Shown: piece by piece, positions 42,847 through 51,914 of the stretch
How positions within the stretch are numbered: position 1 is the stretch's first letter
Layout of the letters: each line of letters starts with the position of its first letter
Assembly: GCF_004340985.1 (NCBI RefSeq)
Contig: NZ_SLYB01000016.1
Location: forward strand, 1 to 53,867
Reading direction: 5' to 3'
DNA: 53,867 nt
From: Cricetibacter osteomyelitidis
GTDB taxonomy: Bacteria > Pseudomonadota > Gammaproteobacteria > Enterobacterales > Pasteurellaceae
Position numbers and translations under genes: made by a program
Notes under the pieces: generated by a model
The model's database searches: none
What the model was told of the DNA's origin: nothing
The model's input: the letters and a program-made list of their open reading frames with translations, nothing else

Positions 42847-44031
42847 CTATAAACTGGTTTCTTTTGCCGGAGCAACCGTGCCAACGGCTTGTTGATCTTG
42901 AACCTGTACCAATTTACCGTTGTTTAAATTTTGTTGGCCGTTGGTAACGATAAGATCACCGATTTTCACATCACCCGGTTTTAATTGTGCATAGATACCT
43001 TGGCGGTCTTTAGTCGTGACTGTAATTTGTTGTGCACGATAAAGATCTTTCGCACCCTCTTTATTGGCTGCATCATCAGCGGCTAATGGTTTTAATACAT
43101 AAGCAATTTCACCGTACATGTTGTAGCTGATAGCAACTTGCGGCACAACGATTTGATTATTTTCCGTCGGTAAGGCTACACGTAAACGGGCAAACATACC
43201 GGACATTAATTCTTGGGCATTCTCACCGTCAAATACGGCCTGTACGTTTACCAAACCGCTGGATTTGGTGATCGCCGGTTCGATAGCCGTAATTTTTGCG
43301 GAGAACGTTTGACCTAAGCGAGCATCTGCCGTAGCAGTTACTTTTTGACCTACATAAAGCTCATCAATACGGTTTTGAGAAATTGCAAAGTCAATTTTCA
43401 TCATACTTCTGTCTTCGACTCGAACGATATCACTTGATGCTGCTACATATTCACCTACGTTCACTTGTACAATACCGGTTATGCCGTCAAAAGGTGCAAT
43501 GACTTTCATTCGTTCAATACTTGCTTTTAATGAAGCAATTTGTGCAACCATCGCATCGTAAGAGGCTTTGGCACTGTCTAACTCGGTTTGTGACACGCTG
43601 TTTGATTTGATCAAATTTGCATAACGATTATAAGTTGCACGTAATGCCGGTAATTGGGCTTCTGAGGCTTTTAGAGTGGCTTGTTCTACGGAACTGTCCA
43701 GTTCTACTAACACATCACCTTTTTTCACTGCCTGACCGTCTTTGATCAACACGCGTTTAACCACGCCGCCGGTTTGAATACTTAACATTGAACCTTGGTT
43801 CGGGCGTACCAAACCGGTGGTTTCAATAACCGGTGTCCATTGTTTGCTTTCAACAATCATGGCGGTTACCGGCGACGGCGTTTCACCCGCATTGGCAATA
43901 GCATTGGCAATGGCTTTACTTTTGATAATATTCAATATAATCATTGCTACGAAAATCGCTAAAACAATGACTAAAACCAAACGCAACAAAAAGCTGTGCG
44001 ATTTCTTTGGTTTATTTTGAGTTTGTTCCAT
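42847..44031 (-). CDS. acrA: RND efflux periplasmic adaptor
   Basis: A 394-residue membrane-fusion protein. An N-terminal membrane anchor (about 15-35) holds it to the inner membrane; no lipobox is present, unlike E. coli AcrA. Then a barrel-sandwich hybrid domain (GGVVKRVLIKDGQAVKKGDV), a coiled-coil hairpin (about 125-185), and a beta-barrel domain. The order acrR-acrA-acrB matches Haemophilus. It is 39 bases after acrR. Confidence 0.92.
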   Translation of the reverse strand: MEQTQNKPKKSHSFLLRLVLVIVLAIFVAMIILNIIKSKAIANAIANAGETPSPVTAMIVESKQWTPVIETTGLVRPNQGSMLSIQTGGVVKRVLIKDGQAVKKGDVLVELDSSVEQATLKASEAQLPALRATYNRYANLIKSNSVSQTELDSAKASYDAMVAQIASLKASIERMKVIAPFDGITGIVQVNVGEYVAASSDIVRVEDRSMMKIDFAISQNRIDELYVGQKVTATADARLGQTFSAKITAIEPAITKSSGLVNVQAVFDGENAQELMSGMFARLRVALPTENNQIVVPQVAISYNMYGEIAYVLKPLAADDAANKEGAKDLYRAQQITVTTKDRQGIYAQLKPGDVKIGDLIVTNGQQNLNNGKLVQVQDQQAVGTVAPAKETSL

Positions 44032-44070
44032 ATAAGGACTCCGATTTTACTAGTTAAAACAAAAATTAAA

Positions 44071-44646
44071 TTATTTTTTAATTGAACGCCATGAACGTTC
44101 AATTATCGTTTCTAAAAGTGCGGTGGAATATGTTTTATTTTCCAATACGGCATAATATGCCAAATGTATGGCACCTTCTAAACTCAATATCCATAAAATA
44201 TCAGTAGGCAAATCAACTAATACTTGGCGTTCAATGGCTTGTTTACAGAAAATATGCCATTGATCCTGTTCGTTGCTTTTACATTCTCGCACGATTTTAT
44301 GAAAATTGGGCAATGATTGATATTGCGACATATTGAGCGTAAAACTCGGTCTGTTTAATAATACATTCCATAAATTCAGCCATAACTGACGATATTGCTG
44401 AAATGGTTCAGCCTCCGGATCCCAATTTTTGGTTAATTCCTGTTGAAAAGTATCGAATATATTGCGTACCAATAATTCAAGCAATTCTTCTTTATTTTTG
44501 AAATAAACATAAATGGAACCTGCTGAAATCCCCGCTTCCTTTGCGATTTTATGCATCGATAAATAATGCAAGCCATGTTCAGCCATTAGGCGTTCAGTAG
44601 CAGCGAAAATCTGATTAGTCATATCACTGACTTTTTTCTGTGACAT
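44071..44646 (-). CDS. acrR: TetR-family repressor of the efflux operon
   Basis: A 191-residue TetR-type regulator. The helix-turn-helix (IAKEAGISAGSIYVYFKNKE, about 33-52) is canonical. The C-terminal ligand-binding domain is divergent, as usual. It lies first in the acrRAB operon, and a perfect palindromic operator is 63 bases upstream, so autorepression is expected. An uptake signal overlaps its 3' part (44116-44124). Confidence 0.9.
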   Translation of the reverse strand: MSQKKVSDMTNQIFAATERLMAEHGLHYLSMHKIAKEAGISAGSIYVYFKNKEELLELLVRNIFDTFQQELTKNWDPEAEPFQQYRQLWLNLWNVLLNRPSFTLNMSQYQSLPNFHKIVRECKSNEQDQWHIFCKQAIERQVLVDLPTDILWILSLEGAIHLAYYAVLENKTYSTALLETIIERSWRSIKK

Positions 44647-44691
44647 AGATCCTCAAGGTTATGATAAAAGGGGAAAATAAATTCATTAATA

Positions 44692-44703
44692 TACTGAACA
44701 GTA
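44692..44703. promoter_or_regulatory. Short palindrome next to the acrR operator
   Basis: TACTG-aa-CAGTA is a perfect inverted repeat between the operator and acrR. Role unknown; it may overlap the promoter. Confidence 0.35.
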
Positions 44704-44708
44704 CATTG

Positions 44709-44726
44709 AATGAACGTTCGTTCATT
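44709..44726. promoter_or_regulatory. Palindromic operator for AcrR
   Basis: AATGAACGTTCGTTCATT has perfect 8-base arms and a 2-base centre, typical of TetR-family sites. It is upstream of acrR. Confidence 0.72.
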
Positions 44727-44775
44727 TTAGACATTTTTTTTATTAAAGCAAGAAATGATTGTAAATTTAAATAAA

Positions 44776-44812
44776 AAAATCACCGCACTTTTCAGAGGAA
44801 GACGGTGATTTT
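44776..44812. terminator. Terminator downstream of the autotransporter gene
   Basis: Stem aaaatcaccg/cggtgatttt with an uptake signal in the loop side (44782-44790). The T run lies on the minus strand after the autotransporter stop. It is closely related to the hairpin at 49175-49210. Confidence 0.75.
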
Positions 44813-44834
44813 AATGAGTTACTTAATCAGTGAG

Positions 44835-47800
44835 CTATTTCCAAGTATATTTATAGCCTATGGTTCCGCGGTAGCCGCTACGTTTGACGCCATTTAAATT
44901 ACGTTCATAACGCCCATCGGCATAGATAGAACTGTTTTTAGATATTGGAAGCTGACCGCCAATACCAATTTCGCCCCACGTTGAGGCATAACGTTCACGA
45001 ACTTCATCCGTACCGATATGAACTGCTTTTGGTTTGACAAAATCATTCCAAACATTCGCAACTACATAGAATGTGTTGGTATATAATTTTTCAGCATCAG
45101 TTCTGTTGTAAGCAAGTCTTAAACCAACGCGTCCGCGTAGTCCGTGTTGTGTCGGTTGATCAACGGTTTTAGCTGTTTTATCGGTAAAGCTTTTTAGGTT
45201 GACCATTTGGTAAATTAATTGTGCTTGCGGTTCCAGCAACCAGCCGTTGCCTTGTAGACTATGTTCATTTAAAGCAAACGGGTGTCCGGCTTCTGCAGAT
45301 AAAATAAAACTCAAGCCTTTTTGTTTTTGCCCTACACCGTTACGGCTTTGGTATTTATTATGAATATGGGAAAATTGTCCCACTAAATCCAGATAGCTGC
45401 CATTCGGTGAATAACGTGTGTGTGTCAAGCCTAAACTCCACATATCGGTTTTCACCGTACCGGTCAATTTATCTGAAATTACGAGACCGTTTTGCGCTCT
45501 GAATTTATCATAGAATTTTGCATCGCCACGTGAATATGCACCGTAAATACCGGTTAGTCGGTGACCACCCTCATCGGTACGTTTGATTGCAAAATCATGC
45601 CCGATTTGAATACCTTTGGTATCTAAATCGAAATTAAGACGTGTTTTCCCTTCGGTTTCTAAGCTACTGCCCAGTAATCTTACCCATGTTTGATCGCGTT
45701 CGGATTGCTCGCAGGCGTTACAATTATTCCATGCTAAAATTTGGTTTTCACTACGTCGTTCATGTAAAGTCCGTAATACAGCGTAAGCTTGTTCCATATT
45801 TACCCAAGGCGTTTGGACATAGGCCGGAACCTTATTGTCGAAAATCGGTACCGGGGTAGGCCGTGGTAGTGCTGCGAGAGTCCAGTAATATTGATCAGTA
45901 CCGTTCACAGTACGTTTAGCCAGTTGTGCTTCACTGGCTCCCGTAGTACTTGCCGTTCCGCTGAATACGGTATTTCCGGAAATGCCAACCGTAATTACCG
46001 GAATGGTATTTATGATTTCATAGACTTGTTGTACATTACCGTCAATAATGTTCTCTGTACCGTCTGCTTTAACCGGTATAACGGTTGTTGTTCCTGTTGC
46101 TGTACCGGAAATATTCAGAACGTCGGATTCAGAATTTGAACCGTTAGAATCTCCGGGGGCATTCCAGTTTGTATTCATTTTTATTGTACTGCCGCTATTA
46201 CCTGTGTAATTACCCGTAATATTTAAGGTTTCGGTTGCCGTAGAAGTGGAGGTTAAATTAATTGTACCGCTATTGGTTACCTGACCTGTTACGGTTGCAG
46301 TTGTTCCTGCCAAGCTAAGCGTTGAACCGGCGTTAATATTTAAACCGTTGCTTGCATTACCTGACGTTTGCAAAGAATCAACAAGATTCAATGTTGTATT
46401 ATTGAGATTAATGGTTTCCCAGTTTTTGAGCATACTGCCATTTGCTGTGACGGAAATACTATTTAAGTTCAAAGTATCAATATAACCGTCAGCAGTTTCC
46501 GTATCATCACCACCGTCTAACACTTGTGAACCATCATAGCCGGTTGAACTGACGGTAGCTGTATCTGAACCATTTTCACCGTTGAATGACGTAATAGTTG
46601 ATGTATCAGACCAAGTAAACGTATCATCGCCATCACCACCATTGACTGAACCTACTATTTTGGCGGTATTTGTTACTGTGATAATATCATTACCGGTTTG
46701 ACCATAAATGCTACCGCTGATAGTTGCCGTATCTGATACCGTGATGTTGTCATTACCATCGCTATTAGCACTGTTATCAACTCCGGCATTACCGCCATAA
46801 ACATCACCTGTCACAATCGCATTGCCTGTGATGGTAATCGTATCATTACCGCCGGCACCTTCAACTTTATCAATATTTGCACCACTTTCAATGGCGATAG
46901 TATCATCACCGACACATCCCAGACCGTCATATTTACTTGATGAAACACTGCTGCCTACCGTATGAGAACCATCGGTACAGGTACTGCGTAAATACCAGTC
47001 ATTTGTATCAATATCGGCTGTATCTGTACCGCTAGGAATACCATTTGTACCTAAACTATCATTAGTTGTTCCTTGATATAAACGATAAGTAAATTGATGT
47101 TTTTTCTCCGCACGTACGGAAATACTGTCATTGGATACAACACCATCACCCTTTAAGGTGAAATTATCACTTGCAGAAGTACCATCTACTTTTACGACTT
47201 TAATCCCTTCTTTAGTCAAATCACCGGTACCACCAATATTATTTATGGTGATATCGGTTGTACCGCCGGAATCCCCTGTGATATATAACACATCTGATGT
47301 TGACGAACCTGCGGTAGCTGATTTTTCATCGCCATCCATTAATTTTGTGTCTAAAGTCAGTTTTGCACTATCGGCACCTGTATAGTTTCCTTCAACGGTG
47401 AGTAAATCCGTTGTGATTTTATTGGCTGTAGTAATAACCCCGCCTGTACTGGTTAGCGTACCGTTATTGGTTGTACCGTCAGAAGTGAGTTTGACAAAAT
47501 ATTCAGCGTTACTGCCGGTTAAGTTTGTTCCGGCATCTAAAGTACCGCTATTGGAAAGATTTAATGAACTGATAGTTGAACGTTGATCGGTTAAGTCTTC
47601 TTTTTTAGCAAGTTTCCATGTCGCGTTATTGCTGACATTGACATCTAAAGTAGATGAATAAGTTGCACTGGCTGAATTTTTATGCATTAATCCGATCGCG
47701 GTTGCTTGATCTTTGAGATTTACAGTTAAACTGGAAACAGCACCGTCTGTTGCAGCCCTCCATTTTGACCCGTTATCTAGAGCCTCAGTTTCTACTAACC

Positions 47801-49037
47801 AACCTTTGCTTGCAGCAGTAGCTTTACTTTGAGAACCCGATAACGTAAATTCAGCATTCGTTGCAGCAAAGTTACCATTATTAAACCAACCGGCAACTTT
47901 GTTTCCTGCAAAAGCAACCGCAATACTGGAAACCATTTCTGCCCTTGCTTTAATTAATGATGCTGTTTCAGATGTTGTATCAATAATAGTATTATTTAAT
48001 CTAACAACTTGAGCTACGGCATTCTCATTTCTTGATACTTGATCTGAAATAATATATGTCACAGTCGTATCATAATCTTGTACATCAAATACTATGGCAG
48101 AATTTCCAGAATGAATTTCTCCTGAACTGCTATTTGAGTCAGCTATCAAACTAGATTTATTACCGAATAAACGAACAGTAGCGGAATCAGTAGTTTGAGT
48201 TGTATCGAGCATCATATTACCGTTAGATATAATGCTGGCACCTTGGTACTCGGTTGAATACGCTGGATTTGGCAAATTAGGTTTACCAATTTTTAATGCA
48301 GCAGAATGTTTGCCATTTGCTACAATTGTTATTTTTGAATCATTAAGAGTTGCTTTTGAACCATCTCCTGAAATATAGATACCAGCTAAATAATCGCCGA
48401 TTTTTGCAGTGGAATTATCCGTTACATTTATGCTTAATAATCCATTGGAAACAAATGTGGGAGTTGCACCAGTAGTGCGATATATTTTGAGGCCTGACAA
48501 TTGATGTCCTGCCGGAGCTGTAGCTCCGCTGAAATTGACTATACCAAGTTTTGTATTGGCCGTATTTGTAACATTGATTGTAGCATTATTGACCGTTAAG
48601 TTTGCATTATCAGTGGAAGTTCCACCATTATATTCATAACCCACTGCAATGCCATATGAGGCATTAGAATCAGCAGAACGTTTTGGGTTGTTTTCACTCG
48701 CAAGTGTTACATTGACATCAACATCACCATTAATGGTGACATCTTTGTTACCTCTGACGACCAGTCCTTTTGGAATAGTCCAAGTGACGCCGGAAGCTGG
48801 TGTTGTAGTGATACTTAGAGAGTCGTCAACAGTAACTGATTCGGAATATTCTTTAGCAACTATTTCCCCATTAGTTTCCGAAGTAACGGTTTCTGCGATA
48901 GCAAAGGAAGATGTTAAGATTCCACAGGTCAATAATAACGTGCTACCAGACAGTTTTCCGGCTCGCTTGGTGAGTTCAGAACAAACTATATAACATTGTT
49001 TAAACGTACACCATTTTGTTTTAAATATTTTATTCAT
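44835..49037 (-). CDS. Large autotransporter (type V secretion) with RTX-like passenger repeats
   Basis: 1400 residues. An extended signal peptide (ESPR) opens MNKIFKTKWCTFKQCYIV, and the classical signal ends near residue 48 (SSFAIA). A Ser/Thr/Asn-rich beta-helical passenger runs to about 1090 with AIDA-like text (NSGTINLTSTST). Residues about 705-825 hold repeats of GGNDTI/GNDIITV/GDGDDTF style spaced by about 20 residues, like calcium-binding RTX repeats. A short PRPTPVPIFDN linker leads to the beta-barrel (about 1130-1400) ending in YKYTWK. A CNACEQ cysteine pair precedes the barrel. Likely an adhesin; ligand unknown. Confidence 0.88.
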   Translation of the reverse strand: MNKIFKTKWCTFKQCYIVCSELTKRAGKLSGSTLLLTCGILTSSFAIAETVTSETNGEIVAKEYSESVTVDDSLSITTTPASGVTWTIPKGLVVRGNKDVTINGDVDVNVTLASENNPKRSADSNASYGIAVGYEYNGGTSTDNANLTVNNATINVTNTANTKLGIVNFSGATAPAGHQLSGLKIYRTTGATPTFVSNGLLSINVTDNSTAKIGDYLAGIYISGDGSKATLNDSKITIVANGKHSAALKIGKPNLPNPAYSTEYQGASIISNGNMMLDTTQTTDSATVRLFGNKSSLIADSNSSSGEIHSGNSAIVFDVQDYDTTVTYIISDQVSRNENAVAQVVRLNNTIIDTTSETASLIKARAEMVSSIAVAFAGNKVAGWFNNGNFAATNAEFTLSGSQSKATAASKGWLVETEALDNGSKWRAATDGAVSSLTVNLKDQATAIGLMHKNSASATYSSTLDVNVSNNATWKLAKKEDLTDQRSTISSLNLSNSGTLDAGTNLTGSNAEYFVKLTSDGTTNNGTLTSTGGVITTANKITTDLLTVEGNYTGADSAKLTLDTKLMDGDEKSATAGSSTSDVLYITGDSGGTTDITINNIGGTGDLTKEGIKVVKVDGTSASDNFTLKGDGVVSNDSISVRAEKKHQFTYRLYQGTTNDSLGTNGIPSGTDTADIDTNDWYLRSTCTDGSHTVGSSVSSSKYDGLGCVGDDTIAIESGANIDKVEGAGGNDTITITGNAIVTGDVYGGNAGVDNSANSDGNDNITVSDTATISGSIYGQTGNDIITVTNTAKIVGSVNGGDGDDTFTWSDTSTITSFNGENGSDTATVSSTGYDGSQVLDGGDDTETADGYIDTLNLNSISVTANGSMLKNWETINLNNTTLNLVDSLQTSGNASNGLNINAGSTLSLAGTTATVTGQVTNSGTINLTSTSTATETLNITGNYTGNSGSTIKMNTNWNAPGDSNGSNSESDVLNISGTATGTTTVIPVKADGTENIIDGNVQQVYEIINTIPVITVGISGNTVFSGTASTTGASEAQLAKRTVNGTDQYYWTLAALPRPTPVPIFDNKVPAYVQTPWVNMEQAYAVLRTLHERRSENQILAWNNCNACEQSERDQTWVRLLGSSLETEGKTRLNFDLDTKGIQIGHDFAIKRTDEGGHRLTGIYGAYSRGDAKFYDKFRAQNGLVISDKLTGTVKTDMWSLGLTHTRYSPNGSYLDLVGQFSHIHNKYQSRNGVGQKQKGLSFILSAEAGHPFALNEHSLQGNGWLLEPQAQLIYQMVNLKSFTDKTAKTVDQPTQHGLRGRVGLRLAYNRTDAEKLYTNTFYVVANVWNDFVKPKAVHIGTDEVRERYASTWGEIGIGGQLPISKNSSIYADGRYERNLNGVKRSGYRGTIGYKYTWK

Positions 49038-49232
49038 GGTAATGCCTACCTATCTTGGATTAAGAAAATAAATAATTTCAAAAGTTTATAGGCATATTAC
49101 TGAACATATATTCCAATATCAATATAAGTTATTATGATTTTTTGGTATAAAAAATGATCTAAAATAGATAAAAAAATCACCGAACTCTGTTTATATTAAG
49201 TACGGTGATTGTATAAAAAGTAATAAGAGATT
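49038..49232. other. Autotransporter upstream region
   Basis: A/T-rich and without a gene. It must hold the autotransporter promoter. It also contains the hairpin at 49175-49210, which ends alaA. Confidence 0.4.
49175..49210. terminator. Terminator downstream of alaA
   Basis: Stem aatcaccg/cggtgatt around 20 bases, including a one-base-degenerate uptake signal (aagtacggt). The T run is on the minus strand. The left arm and its flank, ATAAAAAAATCACCG, repeat the sequence at 44771-44785. Confidence 0.72.
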
Positions 49233-50447
49233 TTATTGACGATAAGTTTTTAAGAAGCGGGCGATACGACCGATAGCATCTTCTAAGACAGTAACGTAAG
49301 GCAGGGTAACGATACGGAAATGATCCGGTTGATGCCAGTTGAAGCCGCGACCGTGTACGATCAGCACTTTTTCCTGTTTCAATAAGTCCAACACCATTTT
49401 TTCATCATCATAGATGTTGAATTTTTTCACATCCAATTTCGGGAACATATATAACGCACCTTTCGGTTTCACGCAGCTCACGCCGTCGATTTGGGTAAGC
49501 AATTCATAGGCTTTATTGCGTTGTTCCAATAAGCGTCCGCCGGGTAGAATTAAGTCGTTAATGCTTTGATAGCCGCCTAATGCGGTTTGAATGGCGTGTT
49601 GCATAGGAACATTGGCACATAAACGCATAGAGGCGATCATATCCAATCCCTCTATATAACCCTGAGCATGTTCTTTCGGACCGTTAAGAATCATCCAACC
49701 TTGGCGGAAACCGCAACTGCGGTAGGCTTTGGAAAGACTGTTAATGGTAATCGTCAATAAATCCGGTGCTAAAGCCGCGATATGATGATGTACGGCATCT
49801 TCGTATAAAATTTTGTCATACACTTCATCGGCAAAAATCAATAATTTATTTTGGCGGGCGATTTCGGCAATCTCCAATAACAATTCTTTGCTATATACCG
49901 CACCGGTCGGGTTGTTCGGATTGATGATAACAATCGCTTTAGTGCGTGAGCTTACTTTGCTTTTTATATCTTCAATATCCGGGAACCAATCGGATTGTTC
50001 ATCGCACACATAATGTACCGCTTTACCGCCGGAAAGGGTCACAGCCGCCGTCCATAACGGATAATCCGGCATTGGAACAAGCACTTCATCACCATTGTTC
50101 AATAATGCCTGCATAGACATGGTAATTAATTCCGAACCGCCGTTGCCGATATACACATCGTTCACCGTAGATTCGTAAATGCCTTTGGATTGATAATATT
50201 GCACCACCGCTTTACGGGCGGAATATAAGCCTTTGGATTCGCAATAGCCTTGTGCAGTCGGCAAATTACGGATTAAATCCACTAATACTTCGTCCGGCGC
50301 ATCAAAGCCGAAAGGCGCGGTATTACCGATGTTCAGTTTTAAAATTTTATTGCCTTCTTCTTCAAGACGCATTGCTTCTTTATGTACCTTGCCGCGAATA
50401 TCATAGCAGACATGTTCTAATTTATCTGATTTGGGAAAGAGATCCAT
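49233..50447 (-). CDS. alaA: Glutamate-pyruvate aminotransferase AlaA
   Basis: A 404-residue class I PLP aminotransferase that makes alanine from pyruvate and glutamate. The N-terminus DIRGKVHKEAMRLEEEGNKI and LNIGNTAPFGFDAPDE match AlaA (YfbQ). The PLP lysine is in NSLSKAYRSCGFRQGW near residue 239. The C-terminal Arg is in HFRIVTLPYV. It is divergent from menF. A shared intergenic region of about 150 bases holds an uptake signal. Confidence 0.95.
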   Translation of the reverse strand: MDLFPKSDKLEHVCYDIRGKVHKEAMRLEEEGNKILKLNIGNTAPFGFDAPDEVLVDLIRNLPTAQGYCESKGLYSARKAVVQYYQSKGIYESTVNDVYIGNGGSELITMSMQALLNNGDEVLVPMPDYPLWTAAVTLSGGKAVHYVCDEQSDWFPDIEDIKSKVSSRTKAIVIINPNNPTGAVYSKELLLEIAEIARQNKLLIFADEVYDKILYEDAVHHHIAALAPDLLTITINSLSKAYRSCGFRQGWMILNGPKEHAQGYIEGLDMIASMRLCANVPMQHAIQTALGGYQSINDLILPGGRLLEQRNKAYELLTQIDGVSCVKPKGALYMFPKLDVKKFNIYDDEKMVLDLLKQEKVLIVHGRGFNWHQPDHFRIVTLPYVTVLEDAIGRIARFLKTYRQ

Positions 50448-50545
50448 GCTACACCCTCGTTTTTGTTTAGTTCTTTTGAGTGAAAAGTGAATACACTTTA
50501 ACCTGATTTTGCAAAGAATAAAAGATTTAGTAAAAATTTATTTTA

Positions 50546-50559
50546 AAGTGCGGTAGAAT
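50546..50559 (+). promoter_or_regulatory. Uptake signal overlapping a possible menF -10
   Basis: AAGTGCGGT (50546-50554) runs into TAGAAT (50554-50559), a -10-like hexamer about 40 bases before menF. Which sequence serves which purpose is open. Confidence 0.35.
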
Positions 50560-50599
50560 TACGGCAATTTTTTCAATTTTGAATGATAAAGAAAGGAAA

Positions 50600-51901
50600 A
50601 TGAACGCGTTGCAAACTCTGCGTGTGCAATTAACCGAACAACTTAATGCACTTCAATCTCATTCATCTCAAAACGCTATTTCCGTGCTGAAAGCACAAAT
50701 TGCGGTTAATGACATGAATTGGTTAGCATGGCTGAAAGCACAACAAAGCTATCCGCAATTTTACTGGCGTCACCGCGATAACATGCAAACAGTGATTTCC
50801 GTCGGTAAAGTGCGGTCATTTTCTCAGCTGAATTCAGCAGATTATTTTATTCAGCAACATTCCACAACTTTAGTGGGTGGACTAACCTTTAATGGCGAGT
50901 GTCAATTTTATTTACCCCGTTTATTGTTGAGTGCCGAGCCAAAAAGCGTAACGGCTTATTTAACCTTAGACCATCAAGCGGATCCGATTCAAGAACAACA
51001 AGCTATTTTGGCCGTATTGGAAAATTTAGCAAAATCCACCGCACTTTCTGCCGTGTCGCAATCTATCGAATTGATGAAACAATCTGCCGATCAGACACTG
51101 TGGTGCGGCTGGGTGAAAAAAGCCTTAAACGCTATTGCCCATACGGATTTAACTAAAGTGGTGTTAGCCAATGAAACGGAATTTGTCACACAGTCTTTAA
51201 ACAGCAAAGATTTCTTGGCAGAAAGTGAAAAACAAAATGCCGGCTGCTATCATTTTTTATGGGCAGAGAATCCGTATACTGCGTTTGTGGGTTCTACACC
51301 GGAACGTTTATATGCCCGCAATCGATCACATCTGCAAACGGAAGCCTTAGCGGGCACGGCGTTTATGACTGCGGATGAACAGGAAAACCAACGATTAGCC
51401 CAATGGCTGTTGAACGATGAAAAAAATCTGTATGAAAATCAGTTGGTGGTGGACGATATTTGCCAAAACCTGCATTCTTTCGTTACGGAAATTAACATAC
51501 AACAGGTGGAATTAAAACAATTACGCCAAGTACAACATTTACGCCGCCGGATTTTTGCCGAACTTGCTGAACAATATAGCGATCAGCATTGTCTAATGGC
51601 TATTCACCCAACGGCGGCCGTATCCGGTTTACCGCAGCAATCCGCGATGCAGTTTTTGCAAAACACAGAAAATTTTGACCGCTCTTGGTATGCCGGTACT
51701 TTAGGTTTTATGAATCGTCAAGCTGCGGAATTTTGTGTCACAATTCGTTCTGCTTTTATTGAAAATGGCGAACAATCTAAAATTCGCGTTTTTGCCGGGG
51801 CGGGCATTGTGGCGGGGTCGATTCCCTTGTTAGAATGGCAAGAAATTGAACGAAAAGCAGCAGGGTTGGTATCTCTGCTACAATCAAAAGAAATAGAATA
51901 G
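50600..51901 (+). CDS. menF: Isochorismate synthase MenF
   Basis: About 433 residues. Converts chorismate to isochorismate for menaquinone. The C-terminal chorismate-binding domain has FVGSTPERLYARN (about 235-247), TEALAGTA, and HPTAAVSGLPQQSAM. The start at 50600 (MNALQTLRV) is preferred because aaagga lies just before it; the frame extends to a TTG at 50579. menD follows after 13 bases. Two uptake signals lie inside (50808-50816, 51038-51046). Confidence 0.93.
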   Translation: MNALQTLRVQLTEQLNALQSHSSQNAISVLKAQIAVNDMNWLAWLKAQQSYPQFYWRHRDNMQTVISVGKVRSFSQLNSADYFIQQHSTTLVGGLTFNGECQFYLPRLLLSAEPKSVTAYLTLDHQADPIQEQQAILAVLENLAKSTALSAVSQSIELMKQSADQTLWCGWVKKALNAIAHTDLTKVVLANETEFVTQSLNSKDFLAESEKQNAGCYHFLWAENPYTAFVGSTPERLYARNRSHLQTEALAGTAFMTADEQENQRLAQWLLNDEKNLYENQLVVDDICQNLHSFVTEINIQQVELKQLRQVQHLRRRIFAELAEQYSDQHCLMAIHPTAAVSGLPQQSAMQFLQNTENFDRSWYAGTLGFMNRQAAEFCVTIRSAFIENGEQSKIRVFAGAGIVAGSIPLLEWQEIERKAAGLVSLLQSKEIE

Positions 51902-51914
51902 CAAAGGAATAACT

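Noticed and set aside
44092-44101. TGAACGTTCA palindrome within acrR, like the upstream operator core
   Set aside because: It lies in the 3' coding part and codes the conserved-looking end of the protein; probably chance or at most an auxiliary site.
46680-46900. Regularly spaced repeats in the autotransporter region as a CRISPR array
   Set aside because: The repeats are amino-acid-level and degenerate in DNA, and lie in an open frame; no identical repeats with unique spacers.
45641-48993. Several plus-strand frames inside the autotransporter gene
   Set aside because: Low-complexity antisense shadows of the Ser/Thr/Asn-rich passenger, without start signals.
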